Notes: generated from the letters alone by a model not told the origin. Positions 25,150-33,737 are shown, counted from the first letter of the stretch. The stretch is DNA of 64,000 nt from CAKRJP01 sp963634745 (GCA_963634745.1 CAVHCX010000009.1:36537-100536), one strand, 5' to 3'. Made by a program: numbers and translations.

Positions 25150-26604
25150 ATGGGTAAGATTATTGGAGAAGGTATTACATTTGATGATGTGCTCTTAGTA
25201 CCGGCATATTCAGAAGTGATTCCAAACCAAGTAGATTTATCTACAAATCTGACGAAGAATGTCAGATTAAATATTCCTATGATGAGTGCAGGTATGGATA
25301 CGGTTACAGAGCATCGTATGGCAATCGCTATGGCTCGTCAGGGAGGAATTGGTATCATCCACAAAAATATGTCTATTGAGGCACAGGCAGAAGAGGTAGA
25401 TAAGGTAAAGCGTTCAGAGAACGGTGTTATCACAGATCCTTTTTTCCTGTCTCCGGAACATACATTAGAGGATGCCAATAATCTCATGGCAAAGTTTCGA
25501 ATCTCAGGAGTACCTATTACAGAAGGAAGAAAACTGGTAGGTATTATTACAAATAGAGATCTGAAGTTTGAGGAAGATTTTTCTAAGAAGATTAAAGAGT
25601 CTATGACTTCAGAGGGACTTATTACTGCACCGGAAGGAATCACCCTGGACGAGGCAAAAGAGATTTTGGCAAGATCCAGAAAAGAGAAACTTCCGATTGT
25701 TGATAAGGACTTTAACTTAAAGGGACTCATTACAATCAAGGATATTGAGAAGCAGATCAAGTATCCTATGGCGGCTAAGGATAACCAGGGAAGACTCCTT
25801 TGCGGAGCTGCTATCGGAATTACAGCTAACTGTTTAGAGAGAACGCAGGAACTTGTGAATGCTCACGTAGACGTTGTAGTTCTTGACTCTGCTCACGGAC
25901 ATTCAGCAAATGTCCTTCATGCAGTAGATATGATCAAGAGCAAGTATCCGGACCTTCAGGTAATTGCAGGTAATGTTGCAACCGGAGAAGCTACAGAGGC
26001 CCTGATCAAGGCCGGTGTTGATGCGGTTAAGGTTGGTATTGGACCTGGATCCATCTGTACCACACGTATTGTAGCAGGTATCGGTGTTCCTCAGGTAACT
26101 GCTGTTATGAACTGCTATGAAGCAGCAGACAAGTACGGAATCCCGATCATTGCCGATGGAGGTATCAAGTATTCCGGAGATATGACCAAGGCTATTGCGG
26201 CAGGTGCCAATGTATGTATGATGGGAAGTATCTTTGCAGGATGTGATGAGAGCCCGGGAACCTTCGAATTATATCAGGGAAGAAAATACAAGGTATATCG
26301 TGGTATGGGATCTATCGCAGCTATGGAAAACGGAAGCAAGGATCGTTACTTCCAGTCAGATGCGAAGAAGTTGGTTCCGGAAGGCGTAGAGGGACGTGTT
26401 GCATACAAGGGATCTGTAGAAGATACCGTATTCCAGCTTATGGGAGGCCTTCGTTCCGGTATGGGATATTGCGGAGCGCCTAATATTGAGACACTTAAGC
26501 AGACAGGAAGATTTGTAAAGATTTCAGCTGCTTCTTTAAAGGAGAGTCATCCTCACGATATTCACATTACAAAAGAAGCTCCAAACTATAGTTCCGGAGA
26601 GTAA
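25150..26604 (+). CDS. guaB: IMP dehydrogenase
   Basis: Oxidises IMP to XMP with NAD, the committed step to GTP. The 484-residue protein has the barrel start TFDDVLLVPAYSEV, two CBS repeats at about 95-205 (ISGVPITEG, EKLPIVDKD), the active-site loop GPGSICTTR with catalytic C303, and the flap region YRGMGS...RYFQSDAKK. The ATG with GAGGAAG is chosen; the frame is open for 51 bases upstream (Lys/Arg-rich codons) without a ribosome site. Single-gene unit with its own promoter and terminator. Confidence 0.97.
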   Translation: MGKIIGEGITFDDVLLVPAYSEVIPNQVDLSTNLTKNVRLNIPMMSAGMDTVTEHRMAIAMARQGGIGIIHKNMSIEAQAEEVDKVKRSENGVITDPFFLSPEHTLEDANNLMAKFRISGVPITEGRKLVGIITNRDLKFEEDFSKKIKESMTSEGLITAPEGITLDEAKEILARSRKEKLPIVDKDFNLKGLITIKDIEKQIKYPMAAKDNQGRLLCGAAIGITANCLERTQELVNAHVDVVVLDSAHGHSANVLHAVDMIKSKYPDLQVIAGNVATGEATEALIKAGVDAVKVGIGPGSICTTRIVAGIGVPQVTAVMNCYEAADKYGIPIIADGGIKYSGDMTKAIAAGANVCMMGSIFAGCDESPGTFELYQGRKYKVYRGMGSIAAMENGSKDRYFQSDAKKLVPEGVEGRVAYKGSVEDTVFQLMGGLRSGMGYCGAPNIETLKQTGRFVKISAASLKESHPHDIHITKEAPNYSSGE

Positions 26605-26626
26605 TATATTAAATAGTGCTATTAGA

Positions 26627-26673
26627 AGGTGCCGCAGTGATGGTAAAAATCATCATTGCGGTACCTTGTTTTT
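26627..26673 (+). terminator. terminator after guaB
   Basis: Long stem GGTGCCGCAGTGATG / CATCATTGCGGTACC around GTAAAAAT, followed by TTGTTTTT. Confidence 0.85.
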
Positions 26674-26694
26674 CAATGTCTTCGTGGGTATAAT
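26666..26694 (+). promoter_or_regulatory. sigma-A promoter of the rodA/ftsW-type gene
   Basis: TTGTTT at 26666, a 17-base spacer, TATAAT at 26689. The -35 overlaps the T-run of the guaB terminator. Confidence 0.6.
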
Positions 26695-26765
26695 AAGTAG
26701 CATTAGAGTATAAATAGTAAAGTAGTTGTCCTGTAGGACAGCTGGGATAAGCAAAGGGGAAATCA

Positions 26766-27953
26766 ATGGAAGCAGCAAAGAAACAAACATCTCATAAGAA
26801 AAAGATGAGAGACCAGGTGAAAAAGATGAGGGAGGGACTGCCATATTTTGACTATAGTTTGTTGGCAGTTCTTATTCTTTTGATATGTTTTGGGTTGGTG
26901 ATGCTTTATAGCACCAGTTCCTACAGAGGCTTGATCGACTATGGAAATAGTATGTACTATTTTACAAAACAGGCCATGTTTATGGGGATTGGCTTGTTAT
27001 GTATGTTTTATATCACCTTTCGGATTCAGATAAAACATTATAAAAAATTAGCCTGGATTGTCTACTGGGCGGCTATCGTATTGATGCTCCTGGTGCAAAC
27101 CCCCTTGGGAGTTGAAGTAAACGGTGCCAGGCGATGGCTTAGGACTCCGATTGGAGTAAACTTTCAACCTTCGGAAATTGCTAAGATTGCAGTGATTATA
27201 TGTATTCCCCTGCTGATTTGTCAAAAGGGACGCAAAATAGGGAAGCTCTGGGAAAGCTTTAAGGTGCTTGTGGTAGGCGGCTTGCAGGCGCTGATTGTTT
27301 TTGTGTTCACAGAAAATCTGAGTACGGCTATCATTGTCGGCGGTATTACTTATGTAATGATTGTGATTGTAAGTCCGAGATGGAAGGGATGGGCAGCATT
27401 TGCAATCATTGTCGGGGTTGCGGCTATTTCCTTTGCCAGATTTTTGGGGACCTTAATGGAAACCAGCGGAAGCTTTCGTCTTCGCCGAATATTGGTTTGG
27501 TTAAATCCTGAAAAGTATGCTTCTGACGGAGGCTACCAGGTAATGCAAGGTCTCTATGCAGTGGGATCCGGCGGATTCTTTGGAAAGGGATTGGGCAATA
27601 GCACCCAGAAGATGGTAATTCCGGAAGTGCAAAATGATATGATCCTGTCTATAATTTGCGAAGAACTTGGAGTCTTTGGGGCGATCATTGTTTTAGTCCT
27701 ATTTGGGCTTTTGATCTACCGCTTGGTTTTTATTGCAAGAAATGCTCCGGATACTTATACAGCCTTAATGGTGGCAGGAATTGCGACCCATATTGCCTTA
27801 CAAGTTATTTTAAATGTATGTGTTGTAATTAATCTCATTCCTACCACAGGTATTACCCTTCCTTTTATAAGCTACGGAGGAACCTCTATTATCTTCTTAT
27901 TAGCGGAGATGGGCATTGCCCTTGGGGTATCCAGAAAAATACGATTAAAATAA
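26766..27953 (+). CDS. SEDS family glycosyltransferase (RodA/FtsW/SpoVE)
   Basis: Polymerises lipid II into glycan strands together with a class B PBP. The 395-residue protein has a Lys-rich N-terminus and about ten membrane helices. Family motifs include GARRWL with NFQPSEIAKIAVI, NLSTAIIV, and GGYQVMQGLYAVGSGGFFGKGLGNSTQK, then IPEVQNDMILSIICEELG and TTGITLPFISYGGTSIIF. RodA (elongation) and FtsW (division) are hard to separate by eye; no ftsW lies in the dcw cluster 2.7 kb downstream, so it could serve division. ATG preceded by AAAGGGGAAATCA. Confidence 0.93.
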   Translation: MEAAKKQTSHKKKMRDQVKKMREGLPYFDYSLLAVLILLICFGLVMLYSTSSYRGLIDYGNSMYYFTKQAMFMGIGLLCMFYITFRIQIKHYKKLAWIVYWAAIVLMLLVQTPLGVEVNGARRWLRTPIGVNFQPSEIAKIAVIICIPLLICQKGRKIGKLWESFKVLVVGGLQALIVFVFTENLSTAIIVGGITYVMIVIVSPRWKGWAAFAIIVGVAAISFARFLGTLMETSGSFRLRRILVWLNPEKYASDGGYQVMQGLYAVGSGGFFGKGLGNSTQKMVIPEVQNDMILSIICEELGVFGAIIVLVLFGLLIYRLVFIARNAPDTYTALMVAGIATHIALQVILNVCVVINLIPTTGITLPFISYGGTSIIFLLAEMGIALGVSRKIRLK

Positions 27954-27959
27954 AGAGTC

Positions 27960-27988
27960 TTCCATTATATAGAAAGATGTGCTATTAT
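27960..27988 (+). promoter_or_regulatory. possible extended -10 promoter of degV
   Basis: TGCTATTAT (hexamer at 27983) with a poor -35 (TTCCAT at 27960, 17-base spacer). Supported only by the extended -10. Confidence 0.4.
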
Positions 27989-28030
27989 AACAAAGTAGTA
28001 ATGAAAACTACATAGCATAGAAGCTAATAA

Positions 28031-28103
28031 CGCGAAAGATTGTTTGTCGGAACAGATGAAGCTTCGCGAAAAATAGCATTCTTATTTTATGAAAATAAGA
28101 ATT
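28031..28103 (+). other. structured leader upstream of degV
   Basis: Two potential hairpins: CGCGAA (28031-28036) with TTCGCG (28063-28068), then a perfect 11-pair inverted repeat ATTCTTATTTT / AAAATAAGAAT around ATG (28078-28102). No T-tract follows, so it is not a standard terminator. Confidence 0.45.
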
Positions 28104-28127
28104 TAGGTATACATTAGGGAGGCAAGT

Positions 28128-28967
28128 ATGAGTTACAAGGTTATTATTGACAGTTGTGGAGAGCTGACAAAAGAGATGAAGGAAAGCGGATGTTTTGAGA
28201 CCGCGCCCTTGACCATCGATGTGAATGGACATCATATTGTAGATGATGAAACTTTTGATCAGGCTCAGTTCCTGCAGTGGGTGGCCCAGTCACCGGAGTG
28301 CCCCAAATCTTCGTGCCCATCTCCTGAAAAATATATGGAAGGCTATCATTGTGATGCTGAAAGAGTATATGCGGTTACCCTCTCTTCTGAACTTAGCGGA
28401 TCTTATAACAGTGCGGTCCTTGGAAAGAACCTTTATACAGAGGAGTACGGCGAGAAGGATATTTATGTATTTAATTCCAAATCCGCATCCATTGGGGAAA
28501 CTTTGATCGGTCTTAAGATCAAAGAATGTGAAGATCAGGGAATGAGCTTTGAAGAAGTAGTGGAGACGGTGGAAGCTTATATTGCAAGCCAGCATACCTA
28601 CTTTGTTTTGGAGAGTTTGGAGACCCTGAAAAAGAACGGACGACTTACAGGAATTAAAGCCTTGGTTGCTTCTGCATTAAATATCAAGCCAATTATGGGA
28701 TCTACACCGGAAGGTTCTATCCAACAATTGGGACAGACGAGAGGAATCAAGAAGGCTCTTCTTAAAATGATCGACCAGTTGATTGAGGATGGCGGAGATA
28801 CCAAGGACAAGATTTTGGCTATTTCCCATTGTAATTGTAAGGAACGGGCAGAGGAAGTGAAAAAGACCATCCTTGCAAAATCCGAGTTTAAAGATGTGAT
28901 CCTAGTGGATACTGCGGGAATCAGTAGCATGTATGCTTCTGATGGCGGTGTGATCATGGTTGTATAA
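28128..28967 (+). CDS. DegV family fatty acid-binding protein
   Basis: Proteins of this family (FakB) hold a fatty acid while the kinase FakA phosphorylates it. The 279-residue protein has the N-terminal strand YKVIIDSCGELTKEM, SPEKYMEGY, the lipid-phosphate loop TLSSELSGSYNSA, and LESLETLKKNGRLTGIKA with NIKPIM. No fakA is in the window. ATG with GGGAGG five to six bases upstream; about 175 bases from the previous gene with a structured leader. Confidence 0.93.
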   Translation: MSYKVIIDSCGELTKEMKESGCFETAPLTIDVNGHHIVDDETFDQAQFLQWVAQSPECPKSSCPSPEKYMEGYHCDAERVYAVTLSSELSGSYNSAVLGKNLYTEEYGEKDIYVFNSKSASIGETLIGLKIKECEDQGMSFEEVVETVEAYIASQHTYFVLESLETLKKNGRLTGIKALVASALNIKPIMGSTPEGSIQQLGQTRGIKKALLKMIDQLIEDGGDTKDKILAISHCNCKERAEEVKKTILAKSEFKDVILVDTAGISSMYASDGGVIMVV

Positions 28968-28988
28968 AAGCATAGATTATGCTATACT
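28960..28988 (+). promoter_or_regulatory. extended -10 promoter of the small membrane protein gene
   Basis: TTGTAT at 28960 (inside the end of degV), a 17-base spacer, and TGCTATACT with the hexamer at 28983. Confidence 0.65.
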
Positions 28989-29026
28989 AGGTCGAGGGAA
29001 GACAGGCATAAAGGAGTGCATTAGAT

Positions 29027-29266
29027 ATGAGTCAGGCAAAAGTAGACCGCTACAAAAAAGAAAAAGCAAATCGTAAGAAGACCATGCGAAGAGAGAAGAT
29101 CGGATCCGTTCTTCGCAGGTGTGCTTATACGGTGGTAGGCTTAGCTCTTGTGGCATGGATCGGCTATTCGGGATATAATACCTACACATCCAACAAAACC
29201 ACAGAGGAAGTGGAGATTGATTATACGGCTGTAAGCAATTATATGCAAGGATTAAGCGCCGAATAA
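29027..29266 (+). CDS. small single-pass membrane protein of unknown function
   Basis: Not recognised. 79 residues: a strongly basic N-terminal third (KVDRYKKEKANRKKTMRREK), one membrane helix at about 35-53 (TVVGLALVAWIGYSGY), and an acidic outer end EVEIDYTAVSNYMQGL. The charge pattern predicts a cytoplasmic N-terminus. It has its own promoter and terminator directly before the mraZ promoter. The ribosome site is AAGGAG about 11 bases upstream of the ATG. The basic N-end with one helix resembles small division or wall accessory proteins such as FtsL, but the coiled coil is missing. Confidence 0.8.
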   Translation: MSQAKVDRYKKEKANRKKTMRREKIGSVLRRCAYTVVGLALVAWIGYSGYNTYTSNKTTEEVEIDYTAVSNYMQGLSAE

Positions 29267-29310
29267 AGGATTTTTGGGATTTGTCCCCACATTTTAGAAG
29301 GAAAAGATTA

Positions 29311-29351
29311 GGAAGAAGAACTTTAGATTATCTAGGGTTCTTCTTTTTTTG
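29311..29351 (+). terminator. terminator before the dcw cluster
   Basis: Stem AAGAAGAAC / GTTCTTCTT with a 15-base loop, then TTTTTTT. Confidence 0.8.
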
Positions 29352-29387
29352 TTTTGAAACAGACACAGTTTTTTCATGAAAAAAAAC

Positions 29388-29416
29388 TTGAAATGGCATA
29401 GGAACTGGTTTACAAT
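29388..29416 (+). promoter_or_regulatory. sigma-A promoter of the dcw cluster
   Basis: TTGAAA at 29388, a 17-base spacer, TACAAT at 29411. Transcription should start near 29423, inside the first MraZ box. Confidence 0.8.
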
Positions 29417-29421
29417 GGTGA

Positions 29422-29469
29422 CAAGTGGTAGAAAGTGGTGAAAAGTGGAGCAAAGTGGAATGAAAGTGG
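29422..29469 (+). promoter_or_regulatory. five MraZ boxes
   Basis: AAAGTGG at 29432, 29442, 29452 and 29463, preceded by CAAGTGG at 29422: direct repeats every 10 bases, the last at 11. This matches the AAAGTG-type direct repeats known to bind MraZ, which represses its own operon. Confidence 0.88.
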
Positions 29470-29495
29470 TTCCCTTTGGATAGGAGAGTTCAAGA

Positions 29496-29936
29496 ATGTT
29501 GAAAGGAGAGTACAGTCATAATATAGACGCTAAGGGCAGACTTATTATTCCGGCGAAGTTTCGTGACGATTTAGGGGAGCATTTCGTCATAACTAAGGGA
29601 ATGGACAAGTGCCTTTTTGTACATCCGGAAGACGAATGGACCGCCTTTGAAGATAAGCTCAACAACCTACCGACCACCACCGATAAAAACGCTCGCGCAT
29701 TTGCTCATTTTTTTCAGGGCAGCGCAGTGGACGGAGACCTTGATAAGCAAGGAAGAACACTGATACCATCCAATCTTAGAACATTTGCAGGCATCGAGAA
29801 GGAAGTGGTGTTTGTAGGCATGGGGAAGCGTGCTGAGATTTGGGACAAGACCAGATGGGAAGAGAAGAATGCTGAGGTGGAGATGAGCATTGAGGACATT
29901 GCTGCCGGCATGGAAGCAAGCGGATTCAGTCTCTAA
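29496..29936 (+). CDS. mraZ: transcriptional regulator MraZ
   Basis: AbrB-like DNA-binding protein that forms rings and controls the dcw promoter. The 146-residue protein carries the duplicated signature DAKGRLIIPAKFRD (near 11) and DKQGRTLIPSNLR (near 84). It lies 26 bases after an array of five MraZ boxes, so autoregulation is very likely. ATG follows AGGAGAG. Confidence 0.97.
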   Translation: MLKGEYSHNIDAKGRLIIPAKFRDDLGEHFVITKGMDKCLFVHPEDEWTAFEDKLNNLPTTTDKNARAFAHFFQGSAVDGDLDKQGRTLIPSNLRTFAGIEKEVVFVGMGKRAEIWDKTRWEEKNAEVEMSIEDIAAGMEASGFSL

Positions 29937-29966
29937 TGAATTTTTAAGTATCTAGAGGGAGAAGAT

Positions 29967-30902
29967 ATGGAATTCAAACACACATCAGTATTGTTGCAGG
30001 AAACGGTAGATGGACTTAAGGTCAAGCCTGATGGCATTTATGTAGACGGCACATTGGGAGGCGGAGGTCACAGCTATGAGATCTGCAGACGCTTAGGCGC
30101 CAAAGGGAGTATTGTAGGAATAGATCAGGATGCGGCAGCGATTGAGGCTGCGGGCAACCGATTAAAAGACTTCGGGGAGAAGGTCACAATTGTAAGAAGC
30201 AACTATTGTGATATGAAGTCGAGGCTTCAAGAATTAGGAATTTACAAGGTTGACGGCATCGTGCTGGACCTGGGAGTATCCTCTTATCAATTGGATACGG
30301 CAGAGCGGGGCTTCTCTTACAGAGAGGATGCACCCTTAGATATGCGAATGGATACCAGACAGCCTATGACAGCAAGAGACATTGTAAATGACTACAGTCA
30401 AAAGGAACTTTGCAGAGTAATCCGGGATTACGGTGAAGATAAGTTTGCAGCCAATATTGCCAAACACATTGTAATGGCCAGAAGCAAGGCTCCTATTGAG
30501 ACAACAGGACAGCTGACGGAAGTTATCCGGGCAGCCATTCCAATGAAGTGCCAAAAAAAATCAGGACATCCGGCAAAGCGTACATTTCAGGCTATCCGGA
30601 TTGAACTGAATCGGGAGTTAGAGGTATTAAGAGATTCATTGGATGATATGATTGATTTATTAAACCCGGGGGGACGCTTGTGTATCATAACTTTTCATTC
30701 TCTGGAAGATCGCATTGTAAAAAGTGCCTTCAGGAAGAATGAAAATCCATGCACGTGTCCACCGGATTTTCCTGTATGCGTATGCGGGAAAGTATCAAAG
30801 GGGAGTATTGTAACAAGAAAACCGATTCTGCCGAGTGAGGAAGAATTGGAATATAACAGCCGCTCAAAAAGTGCAAAACTTCGTATTTTTGAGAGGGCTT
30901 AG
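29967..30902 (+). CDS. rsmH: 16S rRNA (cytosine(1402)-N(4))-methyltransferase
   Basis: Methylates N4 of C1402 in the ribosomal P site. The 311-residue protein starts FKHTSVLLQETVDGL, with the SAM loop DGTLGGGGHSYEI, VDGIVLDLGVSSYQLD, ERGFSYREDAPLDMRM, RTFQAIRIELNREL and ITFHSLEDRIVK, all diagnostic. CTCPPDFPVCVCG gives a Cys cluster. Second gene of the dcw cluster, 30 bases after mraZ. Confidence 0.98.
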   Translation: MEFKHTSVLLQETVDGLKVKPDGIYVDGTLGGGGHSYEICRRLGAKGSIVGIDQDAAAIEAAGNRLKDFGEKVTIVRSNYCDMKSRLQELGIYKVDGIVLDLGVSSYQLDTAERGFSYREDAPLDMRMDTRQPMTARDIVNDYSQKELCRVIRDYGEDKFAANIAKHIVMARSKAPIETTGQLTEVIRAAIPMKCQKKSGHPAKRTFQAIRIELNRELEVLRDSLDDMIDLLNPGGRLCIITFHSLEDRIVKSAFRKNENPCTCPPDFPVCVCGKVSKGSIVTRKPILPSEEELEYNSRSKSAKLRIFERA

Positions 30903-30955
30903 ATCTTTTTTGAAGAGTTGGAAGAGTTTGAAAATGTAGAAAGGGGTGAGGTTTC

Positions 30956-31468
30956 GTGGCGAGAACTACATATGGGAATGAATACAGCCAAGCTTATATG
31001 TATGGAAATGCTGTGCCGAAACCACAGGCGGATCCGGAAAAGCGCCGTGAGAGAACCCCGAAAAGATCTAGGAAATTAAGTCTACAGACAAAAAGAAATC
31101 GCAGAAAAGCCCAGAGCATGAACCGTGCCTATGTCATCTTTCTTGCAATGGCAGCAGTGGTGGCTTTATTTGTCTGTGTAAACTACATTAAACTGCAGTC
31201 AAGCATTACCAGCCGTGCAGAGAACATTACAGCACTTCAGGAAGAATTGGCTGACTTGAAGGAAAGTAACAACACAAAGTATAATTCCATTATGGACTCT
31301 GTGAATTTAGAAGATGTTTCCAAGAAGGCTCAGGAGGAGCTTGGCATGGTTCCGGCTTCTTCGGATGAAATCGTAACCTATGATGAGCCGGCTACGAATT
31401 ATGTGGATCAGAAGGAAGCAATTCCTGAAAGCGGTGTGCTTGCTCAATCTGATAATGAGTCAAATTAG
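30956..31468 (+). CDS. ftsL: FtsL-like cell division protein
   Basis: Bitopic septal protein that links with DivIB and DivIC and activates the septal synthase. The 170-residue protein has a basic cytoplasmic part (residues 1-56), a membrane helix at about 58-77 (YVIFLAMAAVVALFVCVNYI), and a coiled coil (LQSSITSRAENITALQEELADLKESN, two heptad runs near 78-105), then an acidic outer end. Identity rests on topology and position between rsmH and the PBP gene, as FtsL is poorly conserved. GTG start with AAGGGGTGAGG upstream. Confidence 0.85.
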   Translation: MARTTYGNEYSQAYMYGNAVPKPQADPEKRRERTPKRSRKLSLQTKRNRRKAQSMNRAYVIFLAMAAVVALFVCVNYIKLQSSITSRAENITALQEELADLKESNNTKYNSIMDSVNLEDVSKKAQEELGMVPASSDEIVTYDEPATNYVDQKEAIPESGVLAQSDNESN

Positions 31469-31476
31469 GTGGTAAC

Positions 31477-33576
31477 ATGGCAAAGAAAGTAAAAACATTT
31501 TTTGGAAAGAAATTTCCGAAAGAAATGCAAAAAAAGCTAGTATTGCTCTTTATGGCAGTTGTACTAGCTTTTGTTTGTTTAGTTGGAAGAATTACATATA
31601 TTAACCTGACAAAGGGAGATAGCTACACGAAGATTGTTTTGGACCAGCAGCAATATGAAAGTCGCAGCATTCCCTATAAGAGAGGGGACATCCTAGACCG
31701 CAACGGAACCAAGCTTGCCACCAGCGAGCGGGTCTATAATGTGGTCTTGGATTGCAAGGTGCTGCTTAGCGACGAGGATTATTTAGAACCTACCCTGACG
31801 GCTCTTAAGGATTGTTTTGATATAAAGAAATCTGACGTGGAGAAGATCTTGGAAGAAAATCCTTCCAGCCGTTATACGGTCCTGAAAAAGGCGGTCGATT
31901 TTAAGTCGGAACAAAAATTTGAGAAGATTTTAGAAGATACAGAGAAAAATCCCAATGTAAAAGGGGTCTGGATGGAGGATGATTATTTAAGAAAATATCC
32001 TTATAGCACCCTGGGCAGTGGTATTTTGGGATTTGCCTCCTCTGACAACGCAGGAACCGGAGGTATAGAAGCTTATTATAATTCGGAACTGAACGGAACT
32101 GATGGAAGAGAGTATGGATATCTGGATTCCGAGGCGGGATATGAGAAGACGGTAAAGGAAGCGGTCAATGGAAATACGGTAGTTTCAACGATCGACTTGC
32201 AAGTGCAAAGTATTGTAGAAAAACATATCTTGGCATTTAATGAAGCCCATAAGGACTTGGCTAGCGACGGAGAAGGAAGTAAGAATACGGCCGTGATTGT
32301 CATGAATCCCAATAACGGAGAGATTTTGGCGGAGGCTTCCTATCCCAATTATGACTTGAATAATCCTACAGATTTGACCAAGTACTATACAGAGGATGAA
32401 ATTAAGGCCATGTCTGAGGAAGAACAGAGTGAGGCCCTTAATAGCTTGTGGAGCAATTTCTGTGTCAGCGGGGACTATGAGCCGGGATCCACTTTTAAGC
32501 CCTTTACGGTAGCGGCAGGCCTGGAATTAGGGAATCTTACAGGGAATGAAACCTTTAACTGTACCGGTATGATGCATGTGGGAGACGATGATATTTATTG
32601 CCACCTTCGTACAGGCCACGGGGAGGAAACCTTAAAACAGGCAGTGGAGAATTCCTGTAACGTAGCTCTTATGCAAATTGCCCAGAGCATTGGGGAAGAT
32701 CAGTTTTCCAGATACCAAAAGATGTTTGGCTTTGGAGAATATACAGATATTGATCTTCCGGGAGAAATTGATACTTCAGGTCTTTTGTATGAGCCGGAGA
32801 ATATGGACCCGGCCAGCTTGGCAACCAACTCCTTTGGTCAGAACTTTAACGTGACCATGACCCAGATGGCGGCGGCCTTTTGTTCTCTGGTAAATGGTGG
32901 AGATTATTATCGCCCCCATATTATGAAAGAAGTTCAGGATGAAAATGGAAATGTGGTGGAGACCAATGATTCTACGGTAGTTCGAAGAACAGTTTCAGAA
33001 GAAACTTGCGAAAAAGTAAAGGACTACATGTGGGGCGTTGTCCAGGAAGGTACAGGTACCAATGCTGCTGTAGAAGGCTATGACATCGGTGGTAAAACCG
33101 GTACGGCGGAAAAACTGCCCCGTGGAAATAACAAGTATCTTATTTCCTTTATTGGATTTGCCCCCATTGAGAATCCGGAGATTGTAGTCTATGTGGTTAT
33201 TGATGAGCCAAATGCAGCCTCCCAGGAGGATACATCTCTGGTGACCGGATTGGCAGCTGATATTATGAAAGAGATTTTCCCATATCTTGGGATTACTCAA
33301 AATGGAACAGCTACATCTGATTCTACAGATGCATCTGCTGCGGATACTAGTACGGATAGCACCACAGATAGTACGACAGATACTACTACAAGCTATGATA
33401 CTGGTTATACAGATGGCTCTTATACTTACGATACGAGTGGAACTTATAGCTATGATAATAGCGGAAGCTATACATATGATAGCAGCGGAAACTATACATA
33501 TGATAGTAGTGGTACATATGGCTACGATAGCAGTGGCACATATGGCTACGACAGTGGCGGCACCTATGGCTATTAA
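31477..33576 (+). CDS. class B penicillin-binding protein (FtsI/PBP2B/SpoVD type) with Tyr-rich tail
   Basis: Septal transpeptidase that crosslinks peptidoglycan. Residues 1-20 are basic, with a membrane helix at about 22-42. The dimerisation domain starts at SRSIPYKRGDILDRNG. The transpeptidase domain has S338-T-F-K341, S393-C-N395 and K540-T-G. No PASTA domains follow. From about residue 610 comes a Ser/Thr/Asp linker, then six full octads such as YTYDSSGN and YGYDSSGT, ending in YGY. At 699 residues it is longer than usual because of this tail. The dcw context (after ftsL, before mraY) favours the division enzyme; SpoVD is the alternative. The ATG is eight bases after ftsL, with GGTGG upstream. 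Confidence 0.94.
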   Translation: MAKKVKTFFGKKFPKEMQKKLVLLFMAVVLAFVCLVGRITYINLTKGDSYTKIVLDQQQYESRSIPYKRGDILDRNGTKLATSERVYNVVLDCKVLLSDEDYLEPTLTALKDCFDIKKSDVEKILEENPSSRYTVLKKAVDFKSEQKFEKILEDTEKNPNVKGVWMEDDYLRKYPYSTLGSGILGFASSDNAGTGGIEAYYNSELNGTDGREYGYLDSEAGYEKTVKEAVNGNTVVSTIDLQVQSIVEKHILAFNEAHKDLASDGEGSKNTAVIVMNPNNGEILAEASYPNYDLNNPTDLTKYYTEDEIKAMSEEEQSEALNSLWSNFCVSGDYEPGSTFKPFTVAAGLELGNLTGNETFNCTGMMHVGDDDIYCHLRTGHGEETLKQAVENSCNVALMQIAQSIGEDQFSRYQKMFGFGEYTDIDLPGEIDTSGLLYEPENMDPASLATNSFGQNFNVTMTQMAAAFCSLVNGGDYYRPHIMKEVQDENGNVVETNDSTVVRRTVSEETCEKVKDYMWGVVQEGTGTNAAVEGYDIGGKTGTAEKLPRGNNKYLISFIGFAPIENPEIVVYVVIDEPNAASQEDTSLVTGLAADIMKEIFPYLGITQNGTATSDSTDASAADTSTDSTTDSTTDTTTSYDTGYTDGSYTYDTSGTYSYDNSGSYTYDSSGNYTYDSSGTYGYDSSGTYGYDSGGTYGY
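33400..33573 (+). repeat. Tyr-rich octad repeat encoding the PBP C-terminal tail
   Basis: A 24-base in-frame repeat with six full Y-x-Y-D-(S/T/N)-(S/G)-G-x units and a final YGY. One unit shares TATGATAGCAGCGGAA with the LCP tail 32 kb away. Confidence 0.88.
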
Positions 33577-33594
33577 GAAAAAACTTAAGATCCA

Positions 33595-33630
33595 AAAAGA
33601 GAATGTGTAAAAAGGCACATTCTCTTTTTG
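33595..33630 (+). terminator. terminator after the PBP gene
   Basis: Stem AAAGAGAATGTG / CACATTCTCTTT around TAAAAAGG, then TTG; the A-run before it could make it work both ways. It splits the dcw cluster into two units. Confidence 0.8.
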
Positions 33631-33663
33631 CCTTCTCCTGCCTGCCCTACTTCCCCTGCTTGG

Positions 33664-33692
33664 TTGAATTATAGGGGAAAATAGAGTATACT
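33664..33692 (+). promoter_or_regulatory. sigma-A promoter of mraY-murD-ftsQ
   Basis: TTGAAT at 33664, a 17-base spacer, TATACT at 33687. Confidence 0.75.
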
Positions 33693-33737
33693 ATGTAAAG
33701 TTATAGGATAACGAAAATGAGATTAAAGAGGTGGATT

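Noticed and set aside
33400..33573. CRISPR-like regular direct repeats
   Set aside because: The 24-base period is in frame inside the PBP gene with no spacers; it is a protein repeat.
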